DNA of 64,000 bases from Corallochytrium limacisporum (Eukaryota; Opisthokonta), in assembly GCA_002811645.1 (NCBI GenBank), contig PDIP01000016.1, positions 47,442 to 111,441 on the forward strand. Direction: 5' to 3'. Positions 10,444 through 22,400 of the stretch are shown here, in pieces. Below the pieces are notes generated by a model that saw nothing but the letters and a program-made list of their open reading frames with translations, ran no database searches and was not told where the DNA came from. Position 1 is the stretch's first letter; each line of letters starts with the position of its first letter. Position numbers and translations under genes: made by a program.

Positions 10444-11547
10444 TCAATGGCGATGCTGTAGACGGTGGTTGATTTCGCGGAGTGCAAACTGAATGGCCGC
10501 CGTCGTGTCCTTGTTTTTCTTGAGCGTGGCATCCAGGATGTCCTGCATCAGCACGTCCGGTGTGGGCTCCACTTGGAAATCAATAATCCTACCATCCGGT
10601 TGGTTGCGAATGAACGTCACAGTGTATTCCGTGACCCGGTGGCTGCGTTCTGATTTGGTCCGCAGTATGTAGCTGATCTCTCGCTTTGACTTTTCTGGAT
10701 CAACAACGTCATCGTTGCGGGGTACACGAAGAGGATGAAAGCCACTCCACTTGGCCAGAAGGGCGTTTTCCATATCCAAACGCTGTTGCAGGCGCTCCCG
10801 TTCAACCTGCTCGAGATCCTTTTCGGCCTCTTTATTGCGTTGTTGCTGCTCGCAATCCTTAGTATGGACTTCCAAGCGATTCACTTCCTCCTGCAGGGGC
10901 TTAATCCGCTCGTTCAATTCCTGGATTTGGGCAATGAATTTGCGTTCCTCTTTGTCGAGCTTTTCCATCTCCGTCCACTGATCGGCCAGGATCGCTTCGG
11001 CAGAGTTGTGGTCGACTAGGCGGCCTTTGTAGTAGACACGGTGGGCCTTCTCCTGACTGCAGACTTCATCAAGCTCAGCCTGAGCCCTTCGTGCGCGCTC
11101 AGATCCGGTCATGAGATCGTCTTTGCTCTCCTGATACAGACGCAGCTGAGTTTCCAAATTGTGGAAGAGCTCTTCTAGCTGCTGGCGGCACTCCTCAGTC
11201 TCTTTCTTGATGACTTTCACCTGGTTCTTCGCATTCTTCACCTCCCGCACACGCTCCTCATTCGACACCACATCGTCAGTGCCGTCACCCTTCAGATCGT
11301 AGACGCGCTGCAGAAACTGATTCTTTGTTTCCAGCTCGATCAACGCAAATTTCAATTTCTCGAAATACTCCCGGGCACGCTTCTTTTCGGTGTCTGCGCT
11401 GCGGTCTTCGTCTGTAACCTCGCCACGAATATCATATAACTTCTGTACCTCGGAGTCCGGTGTCTGAACTTTAGCCAGGACGGTATCTGTGTGATTGAAG
11501 TCATACTGAGGAGCACCGCTCACAACGGTGGTCTCTGGAACCGGCAT
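10444..11547 (-). CDS. Coiled-coil kinetochore-like protein (Sos7/Kre28/ZWINT type)
   Basis: 367 residues from ATG 11547. A short N-tail precedes the motif YFEKLKFALIELETKNQFL (about 61-79). This resembles the F-x-x-L(R/K)F-x-x-x-E-x-x-TK-x-x-FL signature at the start of Sos7, the fission-yeast partner of Spc7/KNL1 and relative of budding-yeast Kre28 and animal ZWINT. A heptad-rich coiled coil follows at about 95-290 and a compact C-terminal domain at about 295-365 (EYTVTFIRNQPDGRIIDFQVEP). If correct, it acts at the outer kinetochore with KNL1. The assignment comes from motif memory, not an alignment. Other coiled-coil proteins remain possible. It converges with the transporter gene (119-bp gap), and an E2F-like site lies about 250 bp upstream. 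Confidence 0.5.
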   Translation of the reverse strand: MPVPETTVVSGAPQYDFNHTDTVLAKVQTPDSEVQKLYDIRGEVTDEDRSADTEKKRAREYFEKLKFALIELETKNQFLQRVYDLKGDGTDDVVSNEERVREVKNAKNQVKVIKKETEECRQQLEELFHNLETQLRLYQESKDDLMTGSERARRAQAELDEVCSQEKAHRVYYKGRLVDHNSAEAILADQWTEMEKLDKEERKFIAQIQELNERIKPLQEEVNRLEVHTKDCEQQQRNKEAEKDLEQVERERLQQRLDMENALLAKWSGFHPLRVPRNDDVVDPEKSKREISYILRTKSERSHRVTEYTVTFIRNQPDGRIIDFQVEPTPDVLMQDILDATLKKNKDTTAAIQFALREINHRLQHRH

Positions 11548-11795
11548 GGTATACTGCTATGACCCGTGTCTTTAGATGGTTGTGACGGATTTGAGCAGAA
11601 AATGTTTACTTGGTTGTTTCCAAGTTATGATCTACCTCGTCCCACACATTCACATATTCGTCTAAACTTGCTGTTTTGGTTCAGGTTACTAGTCTATAAT
11701 ACTGGTTTAAATAGCTCTGACATCGAAAAACAGTTTTGTCTGAGAGTAGGGAGAGTCCCAAAGGGGTTCCCCCCCTCGACGTTTTGTCCTCTCCG

Positions 11796-11804
11796 CGCCA
11801 AAAT
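11796..11804 (-). promoter_or_regulatory. E2F-like site upstream of Sos7-like gene
   Basis: GCGCCAAAA on the plus strand reads TTTTGGCGC on the minus strand, the consensus of E2F/DP (and fungal MBF/SBF-like) G1/S sites. It lies about 250 bp upstream of the start codon of a kinetochore-like gene. This is a sequence match only. Confidence 0.3.
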
Positions 11805-12026
11805 CCCGTCCGTAGAAATTTTATAGTGAACTGCCCAACAATGTCCGCGTCGGTACATTTGCTACTGGCGGGAAACGTTATTCCTAGCAATTCGTTATTT
11901 GTATCCGGGCTGTATTTGAAATGGGCCGCCGTCGCGCGGGAGACCATTGGGACCCGCAGTCGAAGACGATGGGAGGGTCTCACAGGTGGGTAGCACTGGC
12001 TATTTCACGGCGGTCTAAGCCCAGCG

Positions 12027-12594
12027 CACAGTCAAGCATGGCATGAGCCGGCTGGACAGACACTGATCAGCGTTGCTAGTACAGATATTGAGCATTTGCG
12101 TAGGCGATACGATAATGACATGGAGCGCGTCACTGCTCGTGTCGCAGAACTGACATCGAGTCCGACGCGTGGAAACGGGGACATACGCAGGAGCCAAGAG
12201 GTCACGCGACAGAGCCGGAGAAGATAGCTGATCTCCCGGGTGTTCGGCTAGAAAACCGCGTGAAATTCGTAGAGGCTTCTCTGGACGAAGCCACAGCACG
12301 GCTGAGGAAGATTGAGACGCCACTGGTGAGCCATGAAGAGTCTGCAGAGAAGGAAAGCCGGCGAATGACAAAGTTTGTCGAAGACAAACTGCAGGAAACC
12401 AACGAACGCCGGCAACGGGCAATCAATCGACCTCCAAAGAAATGACTCACAGGTTCACTACCGTCCATGAGATGCTTAGTCTGCTCAGACACACGTTTGA
12501 GGAAAGGATTCGGCTTACTGAGGACACGTTGCGCAAGCAGGTCGCAGCACTGGTCAAAACTAATGCCGTGGTCATCTATGCGAGTCCCATGTGA
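12027..12594 (+). pseudogene. Frameshifted coiled-coil gene relic
   Basis: Three consecutive open stretches in three different plus frames overlap end to end and all read as charged heptad-rich coiled coil. They are: frame A to the TAG at 12225 (includes IEHLRRRYDNDMERVTARVA); frame B to the TGA at 12443 (includes LENRVKFVEASLDEATARL and KFVEDKLQETNERRQRAI); and frame C, 12442-12594 (50 codons from an ATG overlapping the previous stop; includes FTTVHEMLSLLRHTFEERI). No ATG opens frame A. The simplest reading is one coiled-coil protein broken by two indels. Composition and spacing faintly recall SF-assemblin/rootlet proteins. A spliced live gene or sequence errors are alternatives. Confidence 0.4.
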
Positions 12595-13157
12595 ATTGCA
12601 TTCTAACGGTACCCACATTCATGGCCGTCATCCAGGTCCTTGTCATGAAACTAAGGCAACAGCTAAGCAAATGACAATACGTGTTATATTGTAGCGACTA
12701 CTGGTGTCACTGAAACCACAGATGATGCTTCTGCTTCTGCTGTGACGTGAGAATGGATCATGACATGCACGCTTTCACCTCGAAAACAACATGTTAGGAT
12801 ATCAGTTTATGGCCGCACTTGAGACACCCAGATCAATCAAACCTCGCCATCTTGTGATCAAACAGTCTCTCAACCATGCTTAGAGGAATTGTTCCTCGAG
12901 GACGGAAACGAATGCGTGGACTTGAAAACAGAGGGTACGTGGATCAGTACCAGAGGTGGTTCGAAAATATACATCTGAAAAGAATTCTATTATACGATGG
13001 AACAGGTGATTGAAAGGTTTCGAGTTCGCATACCTCTATCCCTGGAAGAGTACCCTATGCAAATACCCGGTTTCGCAGGATCTTTAGACGGGTATTATGG
13101 AACCGCAAGATGATCCACTTTGCATATGCTTTGAGTATGTAAGTGACGCAAAGAGGC
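12595..13157. other. Intergenic, no gene seen
   Basis: Between the coiled-coil relic and the 3' end of the V-ATPase G gene. I see no credible open frame, repeat or RNA gene. Confidence 0.5.
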
Positions 13158-13724
13158 TTAGTGCACACCTTTTACGAAGTTGCGATGCAGAGTAGGGTTG
13201 CAAGTGGACACAACATCGACAAGGCGCTTCACGACAGCTCCCTCAGCCTTGTTCGCCTGGCGCTTAATGCCCTGCAGTTCCTGTTCAGCATCCTGGCGCA
13301 TCTTAGCGACAGCTTTGTCCGTGCTTCCGGCATTCTGTATACAAAGAAAACAATAAAGACGGCAATGAAGTTAGCTATCAAATCTCGTCCTAAACATTGC
13401 AAAACTCTTCCCACTGTGTACTTACCTGCTGGACGTACTCCTTGTATTCTTTCTCTTTCAGCTGGTGGAAAGCCTCGATTTCAGCCTCAGCTTCATCCTT
13501 GGCTTCTTTGAGACGCTGTAGACGCTCTGTAATGACAAGCAAAACGAAACAAACTCGTTCCCCACCGTTAGTAAATTACCCTTGACTGCAAATAATCCAA
13601 CAAAGGCTCATTGATCCCTGTGATCGTAACCATACTTACTCTTGCGTGCGGCCTGGATGGTCTCTGCTGCTCCCTTCTCCGCAGACATGAGGGCCTGGAT
13701 GCCCTGAGAGTTTTGAGATGCCAT
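13158..13724 (-). CDS. V-type H+-ATPase subunit G (three exons)
   Basis: Spliced on the minus strand. Exon 1 is 13724-13640, exon 2 13526-13426 and exon 3 13334-13158. The introns (13527-13639 and 13335-13425) have GTAAGTAT/GTAAGTAC donors and TTACAG/ATACAG acceptors. The joined frame gives 120 residues; human ATP6V1G1 has 118. It begins MASQNSQGIQALMSAEKGAA, continues AARKKRLQRLKEAKDEAEAE and ends in a DVVSTCNP-x-LH helix, as in family members. Subunit G pairs with E in the peripheral stalk of the V1 sector, acidifying vacuole/endosomes. No single exon exceeds 60 codons, so an open-frame scan misses it. High confidence. Confidence 0.93.
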
Positions 13725-16425
13725 TTTTACTACTTGGTGCAAATACTCTTTGAACTCAAAACAAAGGCATGCATTCAAAACTTGACTGCGTCAACATCCG
13801 CTTTCAAATAGCATGTCAGAAACACGCGTACATATCCAATAGAGCCATCGGATAGCCGAAACGCACCGAAATCCGGGTTCCAAAAATGGTTGGGCAGAGG
13901 ACTTGGGTGTTTGAATCGGGTCGCTTTGTAAAGCGAAACGGTGCCCTCCGCCCCGGTGGTTCTGCATAGTCAGTTGGTTGCGAACCCGCCCGTACCCCAT
14001 CTTGCAGACAGCCAGTCGCAGGCAGAGTGGGGCACAAGTACTCTCGTACACCGCTGCCGAAGGACAAACAACTAACCAGTCATCTCTCCACACAGGTGAC
14101 CCATGTCTGCTCATTAAAAACTCAATAATGAATATATTGAGATAGAGAGCTCACTAGTGACATATACTCTTTCTAGCCACTGTGGGACCGGACCGTTTAC
14201 CAGCTACGTCCCGGGTGGAAAACAAAAGAGGGCGGCGGTCGGAGATTGCCTTACGAGCCCGCTTACACGACTGTAAAGAAGGAAAACACGCACAGGACGA
14301 GAAGGCCCGTGGTCACAACGGGTCGTAGTCCCCGCAGTAGTGAAACAGTGGTGGGCACGGATATGTTCTCGCATAGTGGGTGTTCCCATTTGACTCAAGG
14401 ACATTGCAGATAATGACACCATTTTCATATATTCAGTATATCATTATTATTTATATTATCATTATATAGTGAATATTACAAAATTTCCGTATTTAATATT
14501 TCCCAAGTTGTTGTTTCCCGTTCAGGTGAGCTAAATAAATAACAATAGATGTGAGGCAGTGGGTATATAACTGATACCCTTACAATATAATTAGTATAAT
14601 TAACCTCAATGAAACCCAACTCCATTAGGGCATCAGTGATTAAGTCGGGACCGCAAACGAGCCCGCAGTTTGTTGTGCAAACAAGGTACCGCTGAGATGG
14701 CTATCGGCGCTTCGACAGCACAGGATGGCTTTCACGGGTAGAGTTACCCATGTTGGATGACCGTAATGTCCTCGAAGGATGAAGTAGCAGTAAACTGCTT
14801 GCCAACGGACAACCTTAGAATACTGCTTCATGTCATGAATCGGGATCTGGCCATGCAAGTGGGTTTTCCTTTGCAAGCAACCATGTTGGTCTACGACCGG
14901 GCCCCAATGCTACGAGTATGTAAGGCAAATGAGCACTGGCCACTGACAAGGACTGACGGTATTAATGAGAGCTGAGAATGCTTCATTTCAATGGCCCCCT
15001 GACATGCCTGGTTTTAGCATGGACATCTACCGGGACGGAATCGTGTGTGTTTCTCACAGGACTTCTGTACAAATTGTGGTTTCAGTCTAGCAACAACACA
15101 TGCAGACTTGAGAAGGAAACATGTCCCTTCCGAATCTTGGGGTTGCCGTATGAAACACACAGAACCACAGTGCAGGCGCGCTTGCAGTTGGCGGTGCGCC
15201 CTTTCCGTGCAGGAAGGAAAGGGCGCACAAACCGCGTGGCGCGCCATAGGGGCCCATTTCCCGCCCACCCTTAATGTTTTCGCGCCAAAAGCTACCGGCC
15301 AATACCTTTTTTTTGGATCTGTTTTGGAACATTTTCCTCGCAGTGCACCCTAACCAAAGGATGGGGATAACCAGTGTCGGTACTGAAAGTACCGTAATTT
15401 CAAGTGTCGGCTCATTCGCAAGCAGGACCCGCGAAAGCGGAAAGGGTTCGCACATGGCCGCCCAAGGACAGCATACGGCGACCCGCCCTGTCTCTAATCT
15501 CTGCACGGTTCTTTGGTAGCGATGTCAATCACCGCACTCAAAGAACTTAAAGAATACAATGACTGCGACCAATCCCCACAGTTTCCGATATTTCTCATTG
15601 TTTTTCTAGGACACGACCTGTTTAGCTTCGTCAACCAGCCTTAGAAATGTGCACACACCGATGTATGCCTTTCTCTCACAGCAGTTCCTTTGAACACTGC
15701 GATGGTTTGAGGCTTCAATTGATCTGCTGAAATGGGCACTTGACTAAAATCATATACCTGGGAAACGCACAAGTCGATGAAAGCAGCATGCTTTCACGAG
15801 TGGGTTTCCCACCAGTCTAACTCTGTTCACCTGCGTGGCTGTGCGTGTGTAAACTTTCCTTATCTCACATACAGAACGCCTAACGGCTCTTCCGTCAATT
15901 TGATGGTGCAGTCACCCACGTTCGACCGAAATGAACGCTAACGTTTCGCCGGCTCCGCGTGAAGACCAGTGTGGAGTGGGTATGGGTGAGGCTTGGAACG
16001 TGTGCGCGCACTTTGCCTGGATCCGTTGCAAGCGCTCTGTGTCAGTGCTTCGCGAGCTCATGGGGGATCGAGTGGTCGAAACGGGGTCAGAATGCGTGTG
16101 GGCAACGATCGGTGTCGGTTTGACTGTCGGCCAACGTTCGGTGCGCTCTGGTACTCGATGATTCCAGTCATCGGAGCCTCGAGAGTTGCGGAGCTAGTGT
16201 AATCCTCAGCTCCGATTTAGAGCAAGAGCAAGGGCAAATAACTCTGTTATATACTTTACCATTGTGTTGGGGTTTTTCACATTGGTTTTATTGCAATTTG
16301 CTAAAAAACTTGTTCTACGCCATTGACCACGGACAGACATTTGGCTCCGTCGGTCTCTAAAGTTAAAAGAGGGTTAACCAAAAAACAAAAACAGAAGAAA
16401 TCTGCAACCACTTTACAATTCAAAA
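13725..16425. other. Long intergenic region upstream of V-ATPase G and CAD
   Basis: 2.7 kb between divergently transcribed genes, with no gene recognised. It contains an AT-rich island (about 14425-14500), E2F-like motifs at 15257-15265 and 15277-15290, and a TACTGAAAGTA element at 15381-15391. Short open frames on both strands show no domain. The last 150 bp before CAD is A-rich and probably contains its 5' UTR. Confidence 0.5.
15257..15290. promoter_or_regulatory. Pair of E2F-like motifs upstream of CAD
   Basis: TTTCCCGCC (15257-15265) and TTTTCGCGCCAAAA (15277-15290) both match E2F/DP consensus forms and sit 12 bp apart. The second is palindromic and near-perfect. They lie about 1.14 kb upstream of CAD, a pathway often induced at G1/S. 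The distance is long, so the target gene is uncertain. Confidence 0.35.
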
Positions 16426-19400
16426 ATGGTTGCCTTTATCGAAGAACGTAGCTTCACCACCCCGGCCAGCCTTGTCTTGGCTGACGGCACCAGCCACCCT
16501 GGTTTCAGCTTCGGCGCAAAGCGCAGCATTGCAGGTGAGGCCGTGTTCCAGACTGGTATGGTTGGTTACGTCGAGGCCTTGACCGATCCCTCGTACAGGG
16601 GACAGATCCTAGTGTTGACCTACCCTCTGGTTGGTAACTACGGTGTACCCTCCCAGCAGGACAAGGACTACAACGATCTTCCCCTTCATTTCGAGAGCTA
16701 CCAGATTCATGTGGCGGGCCTTGTTGTTTCCGAGTACTGTTTGAAACACAGCCATTGGCGGGCAGTGGAGAGCCTGGCCAGCTGGCTTCAGCGGGAAAAG
16801 GTCCCGGCCATCTTTGGTGTGGACACCCGTGCCGTGACGCAGTTGATTCGGGAAGAGGGTGTTATGCTGGGTAAACTGTTGGTCGGAGAGGAAGACATCA
16901 AGAACGCCGATGCTCTGGCCTGGGTGGACCCGAACGAACGCAACCTCGTTGCAGAGGTGAGTCGCAAGGAGAAGTCTGTCTACAGGGCCAACCCAGACAA
17001 ATTCCCCAACGGACCGGTTGCTCGCATCATGGGTGTGGATGTGGGAATGAAGTACAATCAAATCCGTTGCTTTACTGAACGTGGTGTGGAGTTTACCGTG
17101 GTTCCGTGGGACTACCAGTTCAGCGGCGAAGTCGATAAGTACGACGGTCTCTTCCTGTCTAACGGTCCTGGCGATCCCAATATGATCAAAGAGACCGTGG
17201 CGGAGGTCAAGAAAGTACTGAGTGCCCAGACCGTGCCTATTTTCGGTATTTGTCTGGGTCACCAGCTGCTGTCCTTGAGCGCAGGTGCCAAAGCAAGCAA
17301 GCTTAAGTTCGGCAACCGTGGCCACAACATTCCCTGCATTGACTGCCGCTCGGGGTCGTGCCACATCACCACTCAGAACCACGGATACGCTGTAGAGACC
17401 AGCAGCCTACCGGCCGACTGGGATGTCTATTTCTACAACGCAAACGACAACACCAATGAGGGTATCATCCATAGGAGCCTGCCCTTCTTCAGTGTGCAGT
17501 TCCATCCTGAGTCCACTCCGGGTCCCCGTGATACTGAATACCTGTTTGATGACTTTATCAACCAAGCCATGGAGTGCCGCAAGCAGGGTAAGCTGGTCTC
17601 CTACCCTGCTGTAGAGGAGAAGCCCAAGGATATACAGCTCAAGGTGCGCAAGGTCGTCATCCTCGGTTCTGGTGGTCTAAGTATCGGTCAGGCTGGTGAG
17701 TTTGATTACAGTGGTTCTCAGGCTATCAAGGCCTTCAAGGAAGAGGGCATCACAACGGTCTTGATCAACCCTAACATTGCTACCATCCAGACATCCCGCG
17801 GTCTCGCTGACAAGGTCTACTTCCTACCCGTGGACCCCACTCATGTCTTGAAGGTCGTGGAAAAGGAGCAGCCAGATGCCATTGCCGTAAGCTTTGGTGG
17901 TCAGACTGCTCTGAACTGTGGTGTGGCTATCAAGGAGGATCTGAAGCGTCTGGGAGTGCGCGTCCTGGGTACCCCTCTAGAAGCCGTGGAGCTGACCGAG
18001 GATCGCGCGATGTTCGCCTCCCTCATGCGCGAAATTGGTGAGAAGGTCGCCGTTTCCGAGTCCGCGACTAATGTCGAGGACTCCGTTGTTGCCGCAGAGC
18101 GCATTGGCTACCCAGTGATTGTGCGTGCTGCATATGCCCTCGGTGGCCTTGGCTCTGGTTTCGCCAACAACCGCAAGCAGCTTGTTGACCTGTGTACCAC
18201 TGCCTTTTCCACGTCTCCTCAGGTGCTGATTGAACGTTCCATGAAGGGATGGAAGGAAGTGGAGTATGAAGTCGTGCGTGATATCAACGACAACTGCATC
18301 ACTGTCTGCAACATGGAGAACTTTGATCCCCTCGGAATCCACACCGGTGACTCCATTGTCGTCGCTCCGTCCCAGACCCTGAACGATCGTGAGTACCACA
18401 TGTTGCGAAACTGTGCTATCAAGGTCATTCGTCGCTTGGGTGTCGTCGGTGAGTGCAACATTCAGTACGCCCTGAACCCCGAGAGCGAGGAGTACTGTAT
18501 CATTGAGGTGAACGCTCGTCTGAGTCGGTCATCTGCCCTGGCGTCCAAGGCCACCGGCTATCCCCTGGCCTTCGTAGCCGCCAAACTTGGTCTGCACATT
18601 ACGCTGCCAGAGATTCGCAACGCAGTGACGCAGAAGACCTGCGCTTGCTTCGAGCCGTCTCTAGATTATCTCGTCGTAAAAATGCCCCGCTGGGATCTGA
18701 AGAAGTTCACTCGCGTAAACAAACGTGTTGGTAGCGCAATGAAGTCCGTCGGTGAGGTAATGAGTATCTCCCGCACATTTGAAGACGCCATTCAAAAGGC
18801 TATTCGTGCCAACGATGACGCCAATATTGGTTTCTATCCCAAGCAGCTCAGTGACGGTGTGACAGTGGACGAGGAATTGGAATTCCCCACTGACCAGCGT
18901 CTCTTTGCGCTGGCCAATGCGTTCCGGGACGACTACAGCATCGACAAAATCCACAACATGAGCAAGATCGATCGCTGGTTCTTGTACAAGCTGCAGGGTA
19001 TCCATGAGCTCGCAGAGGTAAGTATTTCTGTCTTTTCTCAAGTTTGGGTGCTTGTTCGTACGTGCTTTCGCAATGTGATTGATTCCAATCTTCACTCGCT
19101 TACGGAGCGTGTGGGGATTTAGAGATGTAGGTCGGGAGAGTGCCTAATCGGAACGAAATGATGAATACTATAGGGATTTCTATGAACGTGGTCACGGAGC
19201 GACATTCCACCAGGAATCTGACAAATGGACTGGACCTGCCAAGAGGACTCGTAGTTGGTTGTGGATGATCATTGCAAATCGTATTCTTGATTCCATCAAC
19301 ACCGTACTCTTCGTTGGTGGTGAGTTTGTGATAGATGCAATTGGGTAATTCTGAAACCCTTCCTTTTGGCACGGTTTGTCTTGAGTCTACGTCAATCCAA

Positions 19401-22400
19401 GACAATGCGTATGTTTATCTCACAGTACTCTCCTGACTCTTGTCACACGAAATCACCAGCATCTGGTGTTGTTTCCTGTGGATTTGGTCTCTCTTCTAGG
19501 TCATTTGCCTATGCCCCCTGTGGATGCGCATAGAATCTCTAAATCATTGCAGAGGATGTCTTGTCACAGTTGTGTCACATGCACGAATTGAGCATGGCCA
19601 TCGTGTCCGTTTAACTCGGGATCTGACAAACTAACTGTTTTCCTTTTTTCACTTCCATTTACTTCTTTGTTCTACAGAAAATGTCCAAAATGTCTCTGAG
19701 CACAATCGATTTCGAAACTGTGCGCGATGCCAAGATTAAGGGTTTCAGCGATGCCCTCATTGCCAAGTGCCTGGACTCTTCCGCACTCGCAGTCCGTGAG
19801 AAGCGCATTGACTTCAATATTGCCCCCGTCACCAAGCAGATTGATACCGTTGCCGCTGAATTTCCGGCCCAGACCAACTACCTCTACATGACCTACAGCG
19901 GCAGCTACAATGACATTCAGCTGGATCCGTCCGACGTTAGCATCATTGTGCTAGGTAGCGGTGTCTACCGTATTGGTTCGTCTGTTGAGTTCGATTGGTG
20001 TGCCGTCCGCTGTGTGCGAACAATGCAGGAGGTTGGCTTCAAGTCGGTCATGATCAACTACAACCCGGAAACTGTGTCCACTGACTTTGACGAGGCCGAC
20101 TATTTGTACTTTGAGAACATTGAGCTGGAGCGGGTACTTGATGTGCACACATTTGTAAAGCCCCGCGGTGTGATTGTGAGCATGGGTGGTCAGATTGCTA
20201 ATAACATTGCTTTGCCGCTCATGCGCCAGGCCGTGAATGTGCTGGGTACTTCCCCCGTGCAGATTGACAATGCGGAAAATCGCTACAAGTTTAGCCGCAT
20301 GTGCGATTCTATTGGTGTTGACCAGCCTAAATGGAAAGAGTTAAGCACCTACGACGAAGCCGCGGCCTTTTGTGATGAAGTGACCTACCCAGTACTGGTA
20401 CGTCCGTCCTATGTTCTGTCCGGTGCGGCCATGACTGTGGTCTACTCACCCGAAGATTTGGAAAACTATCTTGGCAAGGCCGCTGATGTCAGTCGTGACC
20501 ACCCCGTGGTCATTTCCAAATTCATTGACGAGGCTAAAGAGATCGAGGTGGATGCCGTCGCTTTAGACGGTAAACTGATCATGCACGTCATTTCCGAGCA
20601 TGTTGAGAACGCCGGTGTGCACTCTGGCGATGCCACCCTGATCCAACCTCCAACCGATATCGACCCTATCACCCGCCGCCGCATCGAGAATGTGACCGCC
20701 AAGATTGCCGATGCTCTGATTGTGACTGGTCCTTTCAACATCCAGTTTATTGCCAAAAACAATGAGATCAAGGTTATTGAGTGCAACGTGCGCTGCTCTC
20801 GTTCATTCCCTTTCGTGAGCAAGGCCATCAACGTCGACCTCATTGAGATGGCCACCAAGGCCATCCTTGGGGTACCAGTGAAGCCCTATCCGAATGCCCA
20901 CTCTCCGCCTCTTGAGTACGTGTGTGTGAAGGTCCCGCAATTCTCATTCAGCCGTCTTGCAGGTGCCGACCCCATTCTCGGTGTGGAGATGGCTTCCACG
21001 GGTGAAGTCGCCTGCTTCGGCCGCGACAAGTATGAGGCCTACTTGAAATCCCTGATGTCCACAGGTTTCAAGATTTCGTTCCAGTCTCGCGCTGTGTTGA
21101 TCTCCATTGGTCCGTACAAGGAGAAGATGGAGTTTCTGCCCTTCGCGCGCAAGCTTGTTGCCAATGGCTATCACCTCTATGCCACTCCCGGCACCAGTGA
21201 CTTTTTGGAGGCGCATGACGTCCATTCCGAGGTCTTGGACGTCCTCGACATGGAGGACACTGGCATCCAGTCCGAGCAACAGCAAACCACTGTCAGCCAT
21301 TATCTGCAGAACAACTTGATTGATCTGTTCATTTGCTTGCCAAGTCGCAACCGTTACCGTCGCCCTGCTACGTACATGAGCCGTGGTTATCAGACCCGCC
21401 GTCTTGCAATCGACCGTCAGGTACCGCTGATCACTAACATCAAAATTGCAAAGATCTTCACTGAGGCCATGATCCGCTACCCGGAGTCTTCCAAACTGCC
21501 GCTCAACAAGTATGATTACCTACTCTCCCACGAACACGTTTCCATCCCTGGCATGATTGAGCCCATGGCCCACCTGAATGTTTCGTCCGAGAACCCGGCG
21601 CTCTCCATGGCTGCGACTACTGACACTGCCCTGTCTGCCGGTTTTGTGCACGTTGGTGTGCTCTCCACAGACCGCTCCATTACGGACACTGCGTCACTGC
21701 GCAAGGTCCAGGAAGGCCTGACGCACATTCTACACACAGACATCTCGCTCTACTGCGAGCCTGCCAAAGGCAATGTTGACCCTGCCGCCGGTCTGCCAGG
21801 CCTTGCTGACCTGGGCCAGAACCAGGGTCTCTACCTCGACCTGCGCGACATGACCGATGTCTCGAGAATTTCACCAATTTTGGATCAATGGCCCTCTCAT
21901 CTGCAGCTCGTGGTACGTGCGTCGGGCATGCAGCTCGCGGCTGCTCTCTTTGTCGCAACCTCAACCAGCCGCAAACTTCACATTCACCAGGTCATCAGCC
22001 CTGCAGACCTCGACCTGATTGCCTCCGCCAAGCAGCAGCTGACGTTTATGGGCGAGATTAATGGTACTGTAACTTGCGATGTGAACCCGATCATGATGTG
22101 CATGGATGACGAAGACCTGGCTGCTCACAATGAGCGTCAGACCTTTGGCAAGACTCCTGTGACTCGCGAGGGGATTACCGCACTGTGGGAAAAGATTAGC
22201 TTTGTTGACATGTTCTCCATCGGTGATATGAGCCTGGCCTTCCCTCACTCGGTGGAGTTGGTCCTGCCTCTGCTGCTAGATGCCGTGCGCCAGGGCTTGC
22301 TCACTCTGCAGCAGGTCATTGACCGCACCAGTGCAAACCCTGTGCGCTACTTTGGTCTGCCCAAGCACCGCGCCACCGTGCTCGAAGTGGATATGGACAA

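Noticed and set aside
16609-17382. 257-codon frame antisense to CAD
   Set aside because: A shadow of the strongly codon-biased CAD frame. Many similar antisense frames lie along CAD and other genes.
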